Source: a bacterium
GTDB lineage: Bacteria > Elusimicrobiota > Elusimicrobia > Elusimicrobiales > UBA9959
Reading direction: 5' to 3'
DNA: 51,870 nt
Assembly (NCBI GenBank): GCA_021811185.1
Contig: JAJZPL010000022.1
Span: 1-51,870, forward strand
Part shown: piece after piece, positions 34,013 to 42,848 of the stretch
Position numbering within the stretch: position 1 is the first letter of the stretch
Layout of the letters: each line of letters opens with the position of its first letter
Translations under genes and position numbers: made by a program
The notes under the pieces: generated by a model
What the model saw: the letters and a program-made list of their open reading frames with translations, nothing else
The model's database searches: none
Told to the model about the DNA's origin: nothing

Positions 34013-35872
34013 ACGCTCCGCGCGGCCGGGGGCGGTCCCCACCTGCGCGGCTCCCCGCAGCGCGTCGGCGGCCAGGCCCCGCGACCTGGCGTCGCTGCAG
34101 CGCGTCAGTGCGGCCCTGGCGGCCCTGGCGCATAGATTTACGGCGGCCGCGGAGTCTCCCTGCCGCCTCTTTAGGGAGCAGAGGCTTATCAGCGCCTCGG
34201 CGTTGTTCTTATCGGCCCGGAGCGCCGCGCGCAGCAGTTTTTCCGCGCCGGGGCTGTCGCCGGCCCGCAGCCGGGCTACGCCGGAGTCGCAGAGTTCTTT
34301 AGTGCCGCTGTCCCGCGCGTAAAAAGTGGAGACGTAACAGTAGTTCCCGGCGTCGAGCCCCAGCGCCGCGGCGAGGGCCGCCGCCGCCGGGCCGTATTCT
34401 TTATCCCCCGAAAAACCGGAGAGCACGGCGCCGGCTTCTTTCCCGCGCCCCAGGCGGAAAAGTATCCTTGCCTTTAGCAGCCGGGCCGGGGCGTTCCCGG
34501 GCAGGGAGGCAAGCGCCTTATCCGCCAGTTCCACGGCGCGTCCCGGGCTGCCGGCGCGCAGGTAAGCCAGGGCGGCATGGGCCTGGAACTCCGCGAACGC
34601 GGCTTCGGGGATCTCCTCCGGGCCCGGGTTCCAGAAGTCGCGGAGCGCCAGTTTCCGCAGGGCCTGTCTGGAGGAAACGGCTTCCGCCAGCGCGCGCCCG
34701 TCCTCCCGCGCCAGAGCCTCAAGTTCCGCCGCGGCCCTCTCGTTAAGCGTTTTTCCGTCCAGCCAGGAGAGGGCGTAGGAGATCCGTTTGGCCGCGGCCT
34801 TTTCCGGCGGGGGCGCGGTGTTGAAGCCCCCGTAAGCGGCGGCGGCTTTTATTCCGCAGCCGGCCGCCGCCGAGAAAAGGGCGTCCCAGGCGAGCTTGTT
34901 ATAGGAAGGCTGCCAGTGTATCCCGTCGTCGAACATGCCGAAGCCCGTAATGCCTCCCGGCGAGGCGTTCCTGAACGCTCCGTCCAGGTCCGCGAAGCAG
35001 GCGCCCCCGGCCGAAGCCGCGCGCCTGAGCATGGCGTTGCGGGCCGGGCCGGCGCGTTCGTAGGCCGGGGACAGGTCTTCGGCCGCGGCCAACAGCGGCG
35101 CCGCCCCGGCCTTATCTCCGGCGGCATAAAGCGAACGTCCGGCGAAATACACGGCCGCCGGGTCCCGCGGCAGCTCGCGGAAGGCGGCGGCGGCTTCGGC
35201 GTAGGCGCCTTTTTCGAACGAGACCAGTCCGTAAGCGTAGTCGGGGTCCGAAAGCGGCGCCAGGCTCTGCGGCGGCATCAGCAAATTGCCCGGGAGCGAG
35301 CAGACCACCAGCGGCACGCGCGCTTTAGCCGCGGCGGCGGCCATGCTCTTTACGCGCAGTTCCTGGGCTTTTATGAGCGCGTCGGTCAGCGCCGAACCGG
35401 AACCGGTGAAGGAATAATAGCGTTCCAGCAGTTTTAGTTCCCTGCGCCGCAGTTCAGGCTCGAGCCCGGGGCAGGGGTCGGCCCCGCTCTCGTTGTTCCC
35501 GCTCAGCAGCACGACCATGTCCGGCTGGTAATTCAGGATCTCTTTGAAGACTTCCCCGATGCGGTAGCTTTCATAGCCGCCCATTCCGCAGTTTATGATC
35601 TCGAGGCCCGGTCGCGACGGTCCGGCGGCTAGGATCATGGCGGCCGACTCCCCGGCTACGAAGACCCGGGTAACGCCGGCTGGTTTGGGCATACGGAAAG
35701 CCGCGGCGGAGGACCCTGGACGTGCAGGGGTTACCAGGCCGTCCCGCGACCGTTGGAAAAAAGGCTTTTTTATGTCCTCGCAGAAATAGGCCGAAGGCTT
35801 GTCGGCGGCGAATGCCGGGACGGCGGCCACGGCCAGGAAGAGGGCGGTCAAGGTCCTGAAGTCGTTTCTCAT
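33992..35872 (-). CDS. Secreted SGNH/GDSL hydrolase with TPR segments
   Basis: 626 residues from the ATG at 35872, chosen for the signal peptide (LTALFLAVAAVPAFAA); an upstream in-frame start adds 37 residues without sense. The SGNH blocks are present: Ser in VAGESAAM (about 75), Gly in NCGMGGYESY, Asn in LLSGNNES, and Asp/His in DDGIHW (about 310). A TPR-like segment lies between blocks III and V, and the last 250 residues are more TPR-like helices. SGNH enzymes of this kind remove or transfer acyl groups, often on polysaccharides. Divergent from the LTA-synthase-like gene at the edge of the glycan locus. Confidence 0.82.
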   Translation of the reverse strand: MRNDFRTLTALFLAVAAVPAFAADKPSAYFCEDIKKPFFQRSRDGLVTPARPGSSAAAFRMPKPAGVTRVFVAGESAAMILAAGPSRPGLEIINCGMGGYESYRIGEVFKEILNYQPDMVVLLSGNNESGADPCPGLEPELRRRELKLLERYYSFTGSGSALTDALIKAQELRVKSMAAAAAKARVPLVVCSLPGNLLMPPQSLAPLSDPDYAYGLVSFEKGAYAEAAAAFRELPRDPAAVYFAGRSLYAAGDKAGAAPLLAAAEDLSPAYERAGPARNAMLRRAASAGGACFADLDGAFRNASPGGITGFGMFDDGIHWQPSYNKLAWDALFSAAAGCGIKAAAAYGGFNTAPPPEKAAAKRISYALSWLDGKTLNERAAAELEALAREDGRALAEAVSSRQALRKLALRDFWNPGPEEIPEAAFAEFQAHAALAYLRAGSPGRAVELADKALASLPGNAPARLLKARILFRLGRGKEAGAVLSGFSGDKEYGPAAAALAAALGLDAGNYCYVSTFYARDSGTKELCDSGVARLRAGDSPGAEKLLRAALRADKNNAEALISLCSLKRRQGDSAAAVNLCARAARAALTRCSDARSRGLAADALRGAAQVGTAPGRAERSEPAQQ

Positions 35873-35975
35873 TTGCTCGCGCTGCGGGAACGGATTAATT
35901 CTATCAAATTGTCCCAGCCCGGCTGTGAAAGACCCGCAGGGCCGGCAGGACCGTCTATTTAGTAAAATATATGCG

Positions 35976-37883
35976 ATGATCAAAGACCGGCGCGGGCTTT
36001 TCCTGGATTTCTTCCTGCTCTTCCTCGGCTTCTCGCTGCTGACCAGGCTGACGCTGCTGGTTATGGCCTGGCCGGACCTGGACGGCGGGCCCTGGACGCT
36101 GATAAAGATCTTCTCCTCTGGCCTGGTTTACGACGCGGCCGCCTTCTCCTACGCCGGCGCGGCGCTGGCTCTGTACCTGCTGGCCGCGCCTGAAAAACTC
36201 TACGCCCACCGCTGGCACCGCCCGGCCGTGTACGTCCTCTTCTTCATAGCCGCCTTCCTGCTGGCCTTCAACCTGGCCGCCGAATATTACTTTTTCTTCG
36301 AGTTCGGGGTGCGCTACAACTTCATCGCCGTGGATTACCTCGTTTATACCAACGAGGTGGTGGGGAATATCCGCGAATCCTACAACCTGCCGGTGGTGCT
36401 GCCGCTGGTGGCCGCCCTGGCGGCCGGGACGCTGTGGCTTTTCAGGCGCCGGCTGGCCGCCCGCTTCGCCGAGCCGCTCTCCTTCCGCCGCCGCCTGGCC
36501 TGGGCGCTGCCCGCGCTGGCGCTCCCCGTCCTCTGCTTCTTCTTTCTCGACGGGCGCTTCGCGCAGGTCTCCAAGAACGAATTCGCCAACGAAGTGGCCA
36601 TGAACGGCCTTTATGCCTTCGGCTCGGCTTTTATCAATAACGAACTGCCCTACGACAAGTTCTACGCCACCAACGACCTGGCGGCTTCTTTCAAGACCCT
36701 GCGCGCCGACCTGGCGCAGCCGGGCGTTAAATTCAGGGACGACGGCCTGGATATAGCCCGCAGCGTGAAAGCCCGCGGGCCGCTGAAAAAGCTTAACGTG
36801 GTAGTGATAGCGGGCGAAAGCCTGAGCGCCGAGTACCTGGAGGCGTTCGGCGCGGTCAAAGGCGCCGGGACCCTTCCCAACCTGGACGCCCTGGCCGGCA
36901 AGTCGCTCTTCTTCAAGCGGTATTACGCCGCCGGCACGCGCACCGTGAGGGGGCTGGAGGCTATGACCCTCTCCATCCCGCCGCTGCCCGGCACCTCTAT
37001 CATAAAGCGCCCGGACAACGCCGGCTTCTTCTCCTGGGGCTCCGTGATGAAGGACCTCGGCTACGTCAACAAGTTCATCTACGGCGGGTACGGCTACTTC
37101 GACAACATGAACGCTTTTTATTCCGGCAACGGTTTCGGCATCGTGGACCGGGCCAATTTCTCCGGCGACGAGGTGAGCTTCGCCAACGTCTGGGGCGTCT
37201 GCGACGGGGACCTCCTTTCGAAGACGCTGAAAGAGGCCGACGCGGACGCGGCTTCAGGCAAGCCGTTCTTCTACATGGTAATGACCACCTCCAACCACCG
37301 GCCTTTCACCTATCCCGACGGGAAGATAGACATCCCTTCCTCTTCTATGAGCCGGACGGGCGCCCTGAAGTACGCCGACTACGCCATAGGCGAGTTCCTG
37401 GCCGCGGCGTCGAAGAAGCCCTGGTTCAAAGACACCATTTTCGTGCTGACCGCGGACCACTGCGCCAATTCCGCCGGCAAGACCGAGATCCCGGTGCAGA
37501 ACTACCACATCCCGCTGCTTATCTATTCGCCCGCGCACGTTAAGTCCGCCGTAGTGGAGACGCTCTCGGCGCAGGCCGACCTGGCCCCTACGGTGCTCGG
37601 CCTGATGAACGTTCCGTATGAAAGCCGTTTCTTCGGCAGGGATATGCTGGACGGCAAACCCGAAGGCCGGGCCTTCCTCTCTACTTTCCAGAAAGTGGGG
37701 CTCCTGAAAGACGGCCGCCTGGCCGTGCTGGGGCCCAAGAAATATATGAAGACCTACAAGTGGGACGAACCGGGCAGGACCATAACCGAGGTTCCCGACG
37801 ACAAGGCTCTGGAGGACGAAGCCGTCTCCTTCTACCAGGGCGCCAATTACGTTTACAAGAACCGTCTTGACAGGCTGAAGTGA
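35976..37883 (+). CDS. LTA-synthase-like membrane sulfatase/phosphoglycerol transferase (1)
   Basis: 635 residues from the ATG at 35976. Five membrane helices fill residues 1-215 (for example PAVYVLFFIAAFLLAFNLAA); the rest is an extracytoplasmic alkaline-phosphatase-superfamily domain. The nucleophile is probably Thr in YAAGTRTVRGLEAM, with metal-site residues in VIAGESLSAEY and VLTADHCANSAG. The family includes LtaS and OpgB, which move phosphoglycerol or phosphoethanolamine onto glycans. A YaiO-like barrel gene follows by 22 bases. A second member of the family lies at 40443-42848, so two modifications or a relay are possible. Confidence 0.88.
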   Translation: MIKDRRGLFLDFFLLFLGFSLLTRLTLLVMAWPDLDGGPWTLIKIFSSGLVYDAAAFSYAGAALALYLLAAPEKLYAHRWHRPAVYVLFFIAAFLLAFNLAAEYYFFFEFGVRYNFIAVDYLVYTNEVVGNIRESYNLPVVLPLVAALAAGTLWLFRRRLAARFAEPLSFRRRLAWALPALALPVLCFFFLDGRFAQVSKNEFANEVAMNGLYAFGSAFINNELPYDKFYATNDLAASFKTLRADLAQPGVKFRDDGLDIARSVKARGPLKKLNVVVIAGESLSAEYLEAFGAVKGAGTLPNLDALAGKSLFFKRYYAAGTRTVRGLEAMTLSIPPLPGTSIIKRPDNAGFFSWGSVMKDLGYVNKFIYGGYGYFDNMNAFYSGNGFGIVDRANFSGDEVSFANVWGVCDGDLLSKTLKEADADAASGKPFFYMVMTTSNHRPFTYPDGKIDIPSSSMSRTGALKYADYAIGEFLAAASKKPWFKDTIFVLTADHCANSAGKTEIPVQNYHIPLLIYSPAHVKSAVVETLSAQADLAPTVLGLMNVPYESRFFGRDMLDGKPEGRAFLSTFQKVGLLKDGRLAVLGPKKYMKTYKWDEPGRTITEVPDDKALEDEAVSFYQGANYVYKNRLDRLK

Positions 37884-37905
37884 GCGGCGGAAGATACCTT
37901 TAACT

Positions 37906-39489
37906 ATGTCAAAATCTTTTCCGGTCCTGTTCCTGTTCCTGGCCTGCGCTCCCGCTTTTGCCGCCGACACCGCGGTAAGCTCCGCCGCGGCGGCCGGGGC
38001 GCCGCCGGTTTCCTACGACTACGGCATGGGGCAGCGGGCCAAAGGCGATTACGCCGGCGCGAAAGCGACCTTTTTAAAGCTGCTCGAGAAGTCCCCGGAC
38101 AGCGGCGGCGCTCTGGAAGGGCTGTCCCTGGCCTGCATGTCCCTGGGCCAGTACGGCGAGGCTCTTCGCTACCTGGAGCGGTGGAACGCGCTCTCCCCGC
38201 GCAGCACCTATGTGCTGGGGCTGCTCGCCCGCGCGCAGAACAGGCTCAGGGACGACGAGGGGGCCCTGAATACCTACAGGGAGCTCGCGGCCTGCGACCC
38301 GCGCGACTGCGCGGTGAGGGACCGCCTGGATTCCGCCATGGAGCAGCTCCGGCCGGGAGTTTTTCCTTACGGCAGGACCTATAAGTCCTATTCCATGGAG
38401 GGCCTGGATACGCCGAACCCGCAGCGTATCCTTTACTCGGGCGCTACGGCCGGCAGTAATTTCCGGGCTTCGCTCAGGCCGGGGCTCGACCTTATCGGCG
38501 GCGCGGAGATCAGGGAAGAAGCCCAGAAGAACGACGGCAGGGGGTTCACTTATTACGACATCCGCGAGCAGGTTTACTCCGCCGGGCTGAACGGCCGGCC
38601 CAGCCGGGACCTCAGTTGGGAGGCCGAATACGGCCAGTCGGTGCTTTCCGACGTGCAGGGTTCGGCTGTGGGGAACACGCTTTTTAGCCGCGCGCGGCTG
38701 GCCGGCGAGCTGCACGCTTACGATACCGACTTCAAGCTTACGCTGACCCGCGCCCCCAAGTTCCTCCGCGGTTCCGGCGGCGCTAAGTTCTTTACGCTGC
38801 TCGCCGAGAACTCGGCGCGCGCCGAGGCGGGTTCCTCCCGGTGGGGCTGGGATTGGCTGGCCAGGGGCGGGGCGGACCATACTTCCGACGGGACCACGCT
38901 GGGGACCTATTCGCTCAGGGGCATAAAGGAAGCCGGCGCCAATATCTTCCAGGCCGGCTATTACCACGGCCAGCAGGAGTTTTACGGCGGCTCCGCTGAC
39001 GGTAAACTGCTTTACGTGAATACCGACAGGCTCGGCGCGGGCCTGCGGCACATTGTCGAGGATAAGTACCGCGCCGCCGTCTCCTACGACCAGACTTTTT
39101 TTTCCGACGCCAACCGGCTCGGCGAGCTGGGCGCGGAACTGACCGGGTGGTTCCCGTGGCAGAAGGAGTTCTACGCCACCTACCGTTATGCCCTGGAGGA
39201 TTTCGGCTCCGTGCGCTCCGGCTACAGTTCCATCGATACCCGGGCCCACTGGCTGGGCGCTTACTGGCGGCGCTGCCACGGCAAGAATTGGTCGGCCACG
39301 GCCGGTTACGAGCACGGCTTCCTGCGCGACATGAGCCGCGGCGGTTACGAGGGGAATAATTATATCGCCGAATTGGAGTGGTACCGCGCGGACAACGGCT
39401 CCGTCCGCGTGCAGGGCAGGCGAAGGAACACCACGGTGAGCGACCGTTCCTACTCGCTAGGGCTGCAGGCCCGCTACAGTTTCCGTTGA
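37906..39489 (+). CDS. TPR plus outer-membrane beta-barrel protein (YaiO/PgaA-like)
   Basis: 527 residues with signal peptide (VLFLFLACAPAFAAD). Residues 30-150 hold three TPR units (YDYGMGQRAKGDYAGAKATF, SLACMSLGQYGEALRYLERW). From about 165 on the sequence is alternating, aromatic-rich strands ending in SYSLGLQARYSFR, typical of a YaiO-type outer-membrane barrel. TPR followed by barrel is also the plan of the PNAG porin PgaA, though this barrel is shorter. It is the best candidate for export of the polymer made by the facing operon. Its 3' end overlaps the convergent glycosidase-like gene by 33 bases. Confidence 0.82.
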   Translation: MSKSFPVLFLFLACAPAFAADTAVSSAAAAGAPPVSYDYGMGQRAKGDYAGAKATFLKLLEKSPDSGGALEGLSLACMSLGQYGEALRYLERWNALSPRSTYVLGLLARAQNRLRDDEGALNTYRELAACDPRDCAVRDRLDSAMEQLRPGVFPYGRTYKSYSMEGLDTPNPQRILYSGATAGSNFRASLRPGLDLIGGAEIREEAQKNDGRGFTYYDIREQVYSAGLNGRPSRDLSWEAEYGQSVLSDVQGSAVGNTLFSRARLAGELHAYDTDFKLTLTRAPKFLRGSGGAKFFTLLAENSARAEAGSSRWGWDWLARGGADHTSDGTTLGTYSLRGIKEAGANIFQAGYYHGQQEFYGGSADGKLLYVNTDRLGAGLRHIVEDKYRAAVSYDQTFFSDANRLGELGAELTGWFPWQKEFYATYRYALEDFGSVRSGYSSIDTRAHWLGAYWRRCHGKNWSATAGYEHGFLRDMSRGGYEGNNYIAELEWYRADNGSVRVQGRRRNTTVSDRSYSLGLQARYSFR

Positions 39490-40446
39490 GGTCGAGGCCG
39501 CTCCCGGCGGCCCCGTTTTTTCGGCGGGAGCGCTTTCCAGCCATTTCCTGTAGCTCCTGAAGTGGTGGATGGCGAACCCGGCGAAAGCCGGTTCCCCGGC
39601 GAAGGCTTTCTCCGCCAGCCCCAGCTCCCGCTCCAGGTCCGTTTCCGTAAGGTGGTTGAAAGAAACTTTTTTCGGCTCGCCGGCGGAAGTGTCCACGCCT
39701 ATCACCACTTTGCGCCCGCGGCGCGCCCCGTAGCGCAGCTCCTCGGCGGCCAGCGAAGTCATGCTGTCGCGGCCCAGGGCGTGGTCGCGGTAATCCATCA
39801 GCGCCACGTAATCGTAGAGGTCCTGCACGTGCTCGTTGACCGGCTTTTTCCTGCCGTTCCAGGCCAGGGTTATGCCGTTAAGCCAGAACGGGATGGCCGG
39901 CCCTACCGCCAGTTCCGCCCCCGAGCGCCGCTTCAGCCGCATCAGCTTCCTGCCCATGTCGAGGTAGTCGAGCAGCAGCTTGTCCCGCTGCGTGGCCCAC
40001 TGGTCCAGGATATGCGGTTCGATATCCAGGTTCGCTCCGTCGAAGCGCTCTTCCGGCGCCGAAGCGGCGTTATACTTCAGCACGCGCCCGAGCATGGCCA
40101 GGGCGCGCTTCTGTTTGGGCGGCAGGACGTATTCCTCGGTGTGCAGGTAGGCGGAGCCGAGCAGGGCGTAGGCGCGCAGCCCGCTGCCGTGCAGGCGGCG
40201 GAGGAGGGCCCGGTACAGGTCCGGCCGGCTCTCTATCAGGTTCCTGCCGCCGAAAGCGTCCGCGTACAGGTAGACGATGTTTATTTTTTTGGATCTCAGG
40301 AAAGTTATGGCCTCTTCCGCCGCGGCCGTATCTTCCACGATCGCGTAGGAATCTTTCTCCCACGTCCAGACCGCGCGGTCCGCCTGCGCGGCCCGCGCCG
40401 GGGCGGCCGCCAGCAGCAGCGCGGAAACGAGCGCGTGGATCATCAT
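39457..40446 (-). CDS. Secreted TIM-barrel glycosidase-like protein
   Basis: 329 residues with signal peptide (HALVSALLLAAAPARAAQ). The remainder has barrel-like strand order: INIVYLYADAFGG, GLRAYALLGSAYLH, FDGANLDIEPH (an acidic DxxxxDxE-like strand end as in GH18 and related glycosidases), AELAVGPAIPFWLN, YDYVALMDYRDHA, KVVIGVDTSAGEP and FAIHHFRSYRKWL. The strand-end acids suggest a hydrolase acting on a glycan, comparable in place to the hydrolase domain of PgaB, but the exact family is not recognised. ATGA overlap with the upstream LTA-synthase-like gene. Confidence 0.68.
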   Translation of the reverse strand: MMIHALVSALLLAAAPARAAQADRAVWTWEKDSYAIVEDTAAAEEAITFLRSKKINIVYLYADAFGGRNLIESRPDLYRALLRRLHGSGLRAYALLGSAYLHTEEYVLPPKQKRALAMLGRVLKYNAASAPEERFDGANLDIEPHILDQWATQRDKLLLDYLDMGRKLMRLKRRSGAELAVGPAIPFWLNGITLAWNGRKKPVNEHVQDLYDYVALMDYRDHALGRDSMTSLAAEELRYGARRGRKVVIGVDTSAGEPKKVSFNHLTETDLERELGLAEKAFAGEPAFAGFAIHHFRSYRKWLESAPAEKTGPPGAASTSTETVAGLQP

Positions 40447-42848
40447 TGTAAACGTACCGGCACGCGGTAGCGACCGGCCCCTATGCTTTTGCCTGTGTCA
40501 GGGTGGGAGGGGATCACGGCCAGGAAGTACCGGCCGCCCTGGATCCCCGCGGACTTTACGTCCAGCTTCAGGGAGACCGTTTCGCCTGGCGCCAGCCGCT
40601 GCGCCGGGCCGTAGGTTTCCGTAAGTTCCGCGGCCCCGTCGGTCATCAGCACCACCAGCGGGACGAACAGTTCCGACCGCTCCGGGCCGGAGTTGGAGAA
40701 TTTTACTTCTATAGCAAGGCTGCCCGCCTTAGAACTTTCGGGGGCGCTGACTTCGCTTACCGCCACGCCCCGCGGCGCGTCCTCGTCCTCTTGTACTGAC
40801 GGCCTGAGCCTGGCCTCTTCGCGGTAAGGGGCCAGTTCTTTCTCCGTCCCTTCCGGCATCAGCGCCAGCGTGCGCGCCACCTCTTCGTTGGCCGCCAGGA
40901 AGGCGCCGAACTTTTCCTTCATCCGTTCCCTGGCGCCGCCGTCCCGCGTTTCCGTTATGCCCATGGCGTCGTTGAGTTTGTAGAGCGCGTCCTGGTTAAG
41001 GTACCAGGTCCCTGCGAGGAAGTCCACGAAGTTGGTCTTGGTCTGCTTCATGGGGATGACGTGCGTGTTGCGGAAGGAGGGCTCCAGGTCGAGCCCGGTG
41101 CCCAGCCAGGTTACGGCCTTGGGCGTGCGGATCCCGTAGTTGTGGGAAAGGAAAGCCAGCAGCGAAGGCGTCACGTCGAACTGCGAGGACACGGATTTGA
41201 TGCGGGCCGTGGTCTTAAGCAGCGGCGAGTAGATCAGCAGCGGGACATGGTAGCGGTCTATGCGCGTGACCATCGGGATCTCGGGCAGGCGGTGGTCGCC
41301 GGTGATCACGAAGATGGTGTTCCGGTAAGCAGGGTCCTTCCCGAGCCCTTCCAGGAAGCGCCCCAGCTGCTCGTCCGTATAAAGGATGGAAGTGTAGATG
41401 CTGCGGTAGGCGCGGTAGCCGGCCTTCTTCGCCTCCGGGATGCCCAGCTGGTCCAGGCGGCGCTCGAAGACCGCGTCGTAGGCGGCCTGCCCGAGGAAGG
41501 TGTACGGCGTATGCATGGTGGCGGTCTTCAGCAGGGTGATGAAAGGTTCTTTGTCGTCCTTCGCCTCCCCGGCCAGAACCCGGGAGAACAGTTCCCTGTC
41601 GGCGTAGCCCCAGCTGTTGCTCTTCTGGTACCCCGGGCCGAAGTTAAGTTCGTCCACCAGGCTGTCCACGCCGTTGCGGGCGTAGAAGATCCGGTCATTG
41701 TCGAAGTCGGAATTAAACCCGCTGTAAACCTTCAGCCGGTAGCCGCTATTCTTAAGCACGCTGAGCAGGGAGATGTGGCGCGGCATGCGCTCGCCCAGTT
41801 CGGCCAGGCCGTTGTCCCCGAAGGGCAGCGAAGCCAGCAGCGACGGCAGCACGCCGAAAGTGCGGCCCTGCGTAGCCAGGAAGTTCTCCCAGTAAAGGCC
41901 GCCGGCCGCCAGCCGGTCCAGGTTCGGGGTGAAGCTCCCCAGCGCCGCCCCCGGGCCGGAGAAAGAACGCCCCAGGCCTTCTACGATTATGAAAACGATG
42001 TTCGGCGGCCTGGCCGGGTTTATCTCGAAATAAGGCCCGAGCGCGTCGGGAGTCTGCTCGGCGCGCAGAAAAGGGTACTTAGGGTCCAGGTACTTCAGGC
42101 CCTGCCCCGAAGACAAGGCGGCGCGCGAGGAAGTTCCGCCTTTCAGCCATGAGGGCAAAAGGTAGGCGGCCGTATCGTTCAGCAGGAAAGAGGTTTTGTC
42201 GAGGGCGAGGTTATACGAATATTCGCCGGCCGAACCGGCCCGGCTGAATTGACCGGGCGCCGCCGCCAGCATAACCAGCCCCGCCGCCAGCGCCGCCGCG
42301 GCGGCCTTGAAGGAAAGCCAGGGGCGCTCCTTCCTTATTTGTCTTGCCAGTAATGTCCAGAGGGCGCCCAGGGCCAGGGCCAGGCCGAATACCGGCGCCG
42401 AGGGTAAGCCTCCGCCGCCCCTTATCGTGGCAAGGATCTCGGCCGGGCTATAACCTAAAAGGTCCGAGCCCAGCGGCACCCCGGCTTTAAAGAAATATAT
42501 AACCAGCGCCGCCTGCAGCAGGACCAGCAGGGACCAGGCCGCCCCCAGTCCCCAAAAGGAGCGCCGGGAACGGTTCAGGAGGAAAGGCAGAGAATAAAGG
42601 AAGAGGACCGGGAGGTACCGGGCCAGGCTGAGCAGATCGGAACCCAGGGCCTGGGCCGTTATCAGGGCGAGCTCGCCGGGTTTTGTCCCCGCCTGTGTCC
42701 CGGCGGCCAGCTCGGCGGCGCGCAGGCACAGGGAGGCCAGCGCCAGGGCCGGCAGCAGGTCGAAGAACCTGGCGGCGGCCGCGCCGGCCCTGGAATTCTC
42801 CAGGCGTTTAAAAAAAGGCGGGTTGGGTCCGGTGGTCATAGTTTTCAA
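40443..42848 (-). CDS. LTA-synthase-like membrane sulfatase/phosphoglycerol transferase (2)
   Basis: 801 residues. The N-terminal 245 residues contain about five membrane helices; the extracytoplasmic sulfatase-type domain spans about 280-600 with NIVFIIVEGLGRSFSG, probable nucleophile Thr in ATQGRTFGVLPS and metal residues in FVITGDHRLPEIP. The C-terminal 110 residues form an added beta-sandwich-like domain (AIEVKFSNSGPERSELFVP, LAPGETVSLKLDV), probably glycan-binding. It sits between the glycosyltransferase and the glycosidase-like gene with four-base overlaps on both sides, so it is made in step with them. Confidence 0.87.
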   Translation of the reverse strand: MKTMTTGPNPPFFKRLENSRAGAAAARFFDLLPALALASLCLRAAELAAGTQAGTKPGELALITAQALGSDLLSLARYLPVLFLYSLPFLLNRSRRSFWGLGAAWSLLVLLQAALVIYFFKAGVPLGSDLLGYSPAEILATIRGGGGLPSAPVFGLALALGALWTLLARQIRKERPWLSFKAAAAALAAGLVMLAAAPGQFSRAGSAGEYSYNLALDKTSFLLNDTAAYLLPSWLKGGTSSRAALSSGQGLKYLDPKYPFLRAEQTPDALGPYFEINPARPPNIVFIIVEGLGRSFSGPGAALGSFTPNLDRLAAGGLYWENFLATQGRTFGVLPSLLASLPFGDNGLAELGERMPRHISLLSVLKNSGYRLKVYSGFNSDFDNDRIFYARNGVDSLVDELNFGPGYQKSNSWGYADRELFSRVLAGEAKDDKEPFITLLKTATMHTPYTFLGQAAYDAVFERRLDQLGIPEAKKAGYRAYRSIYTSILYTDEQLGRFLEGLGKDPAYRNTIFVITGDHRLPEIPMVTRIDRYHVPLLIYSPLLKTTARIKSVSSQFDVTPSLLAFLSHNYGIRTPKAVTWLGTGLDLEPSFRNTHVIPMKQTKTNFVDFLAGTWYLNQDALYKLNDAMGITETRDGGARERMKEKFGAFLAANEEVARTLALMPEGTEKELAPYREEARLRPSVQEDEDAPRGVAVSEVSAPESSKAGSLAIEVKFSNSGPERSELFVPLVVLMTDGAAELTETYGPAQRLAPGETVSLKLDVKSAGIQGGRYFLAVIPSHPDTGKSIGAGRYRVPVRLQ

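Noticed and set aside
34577-35437. 286-codon plus-strand frame opposite the SGNH gene
   Set aside because: Arg/Gly-rich shadow; the minus-strand product has signal peptide, SGNH blocks and TPR.
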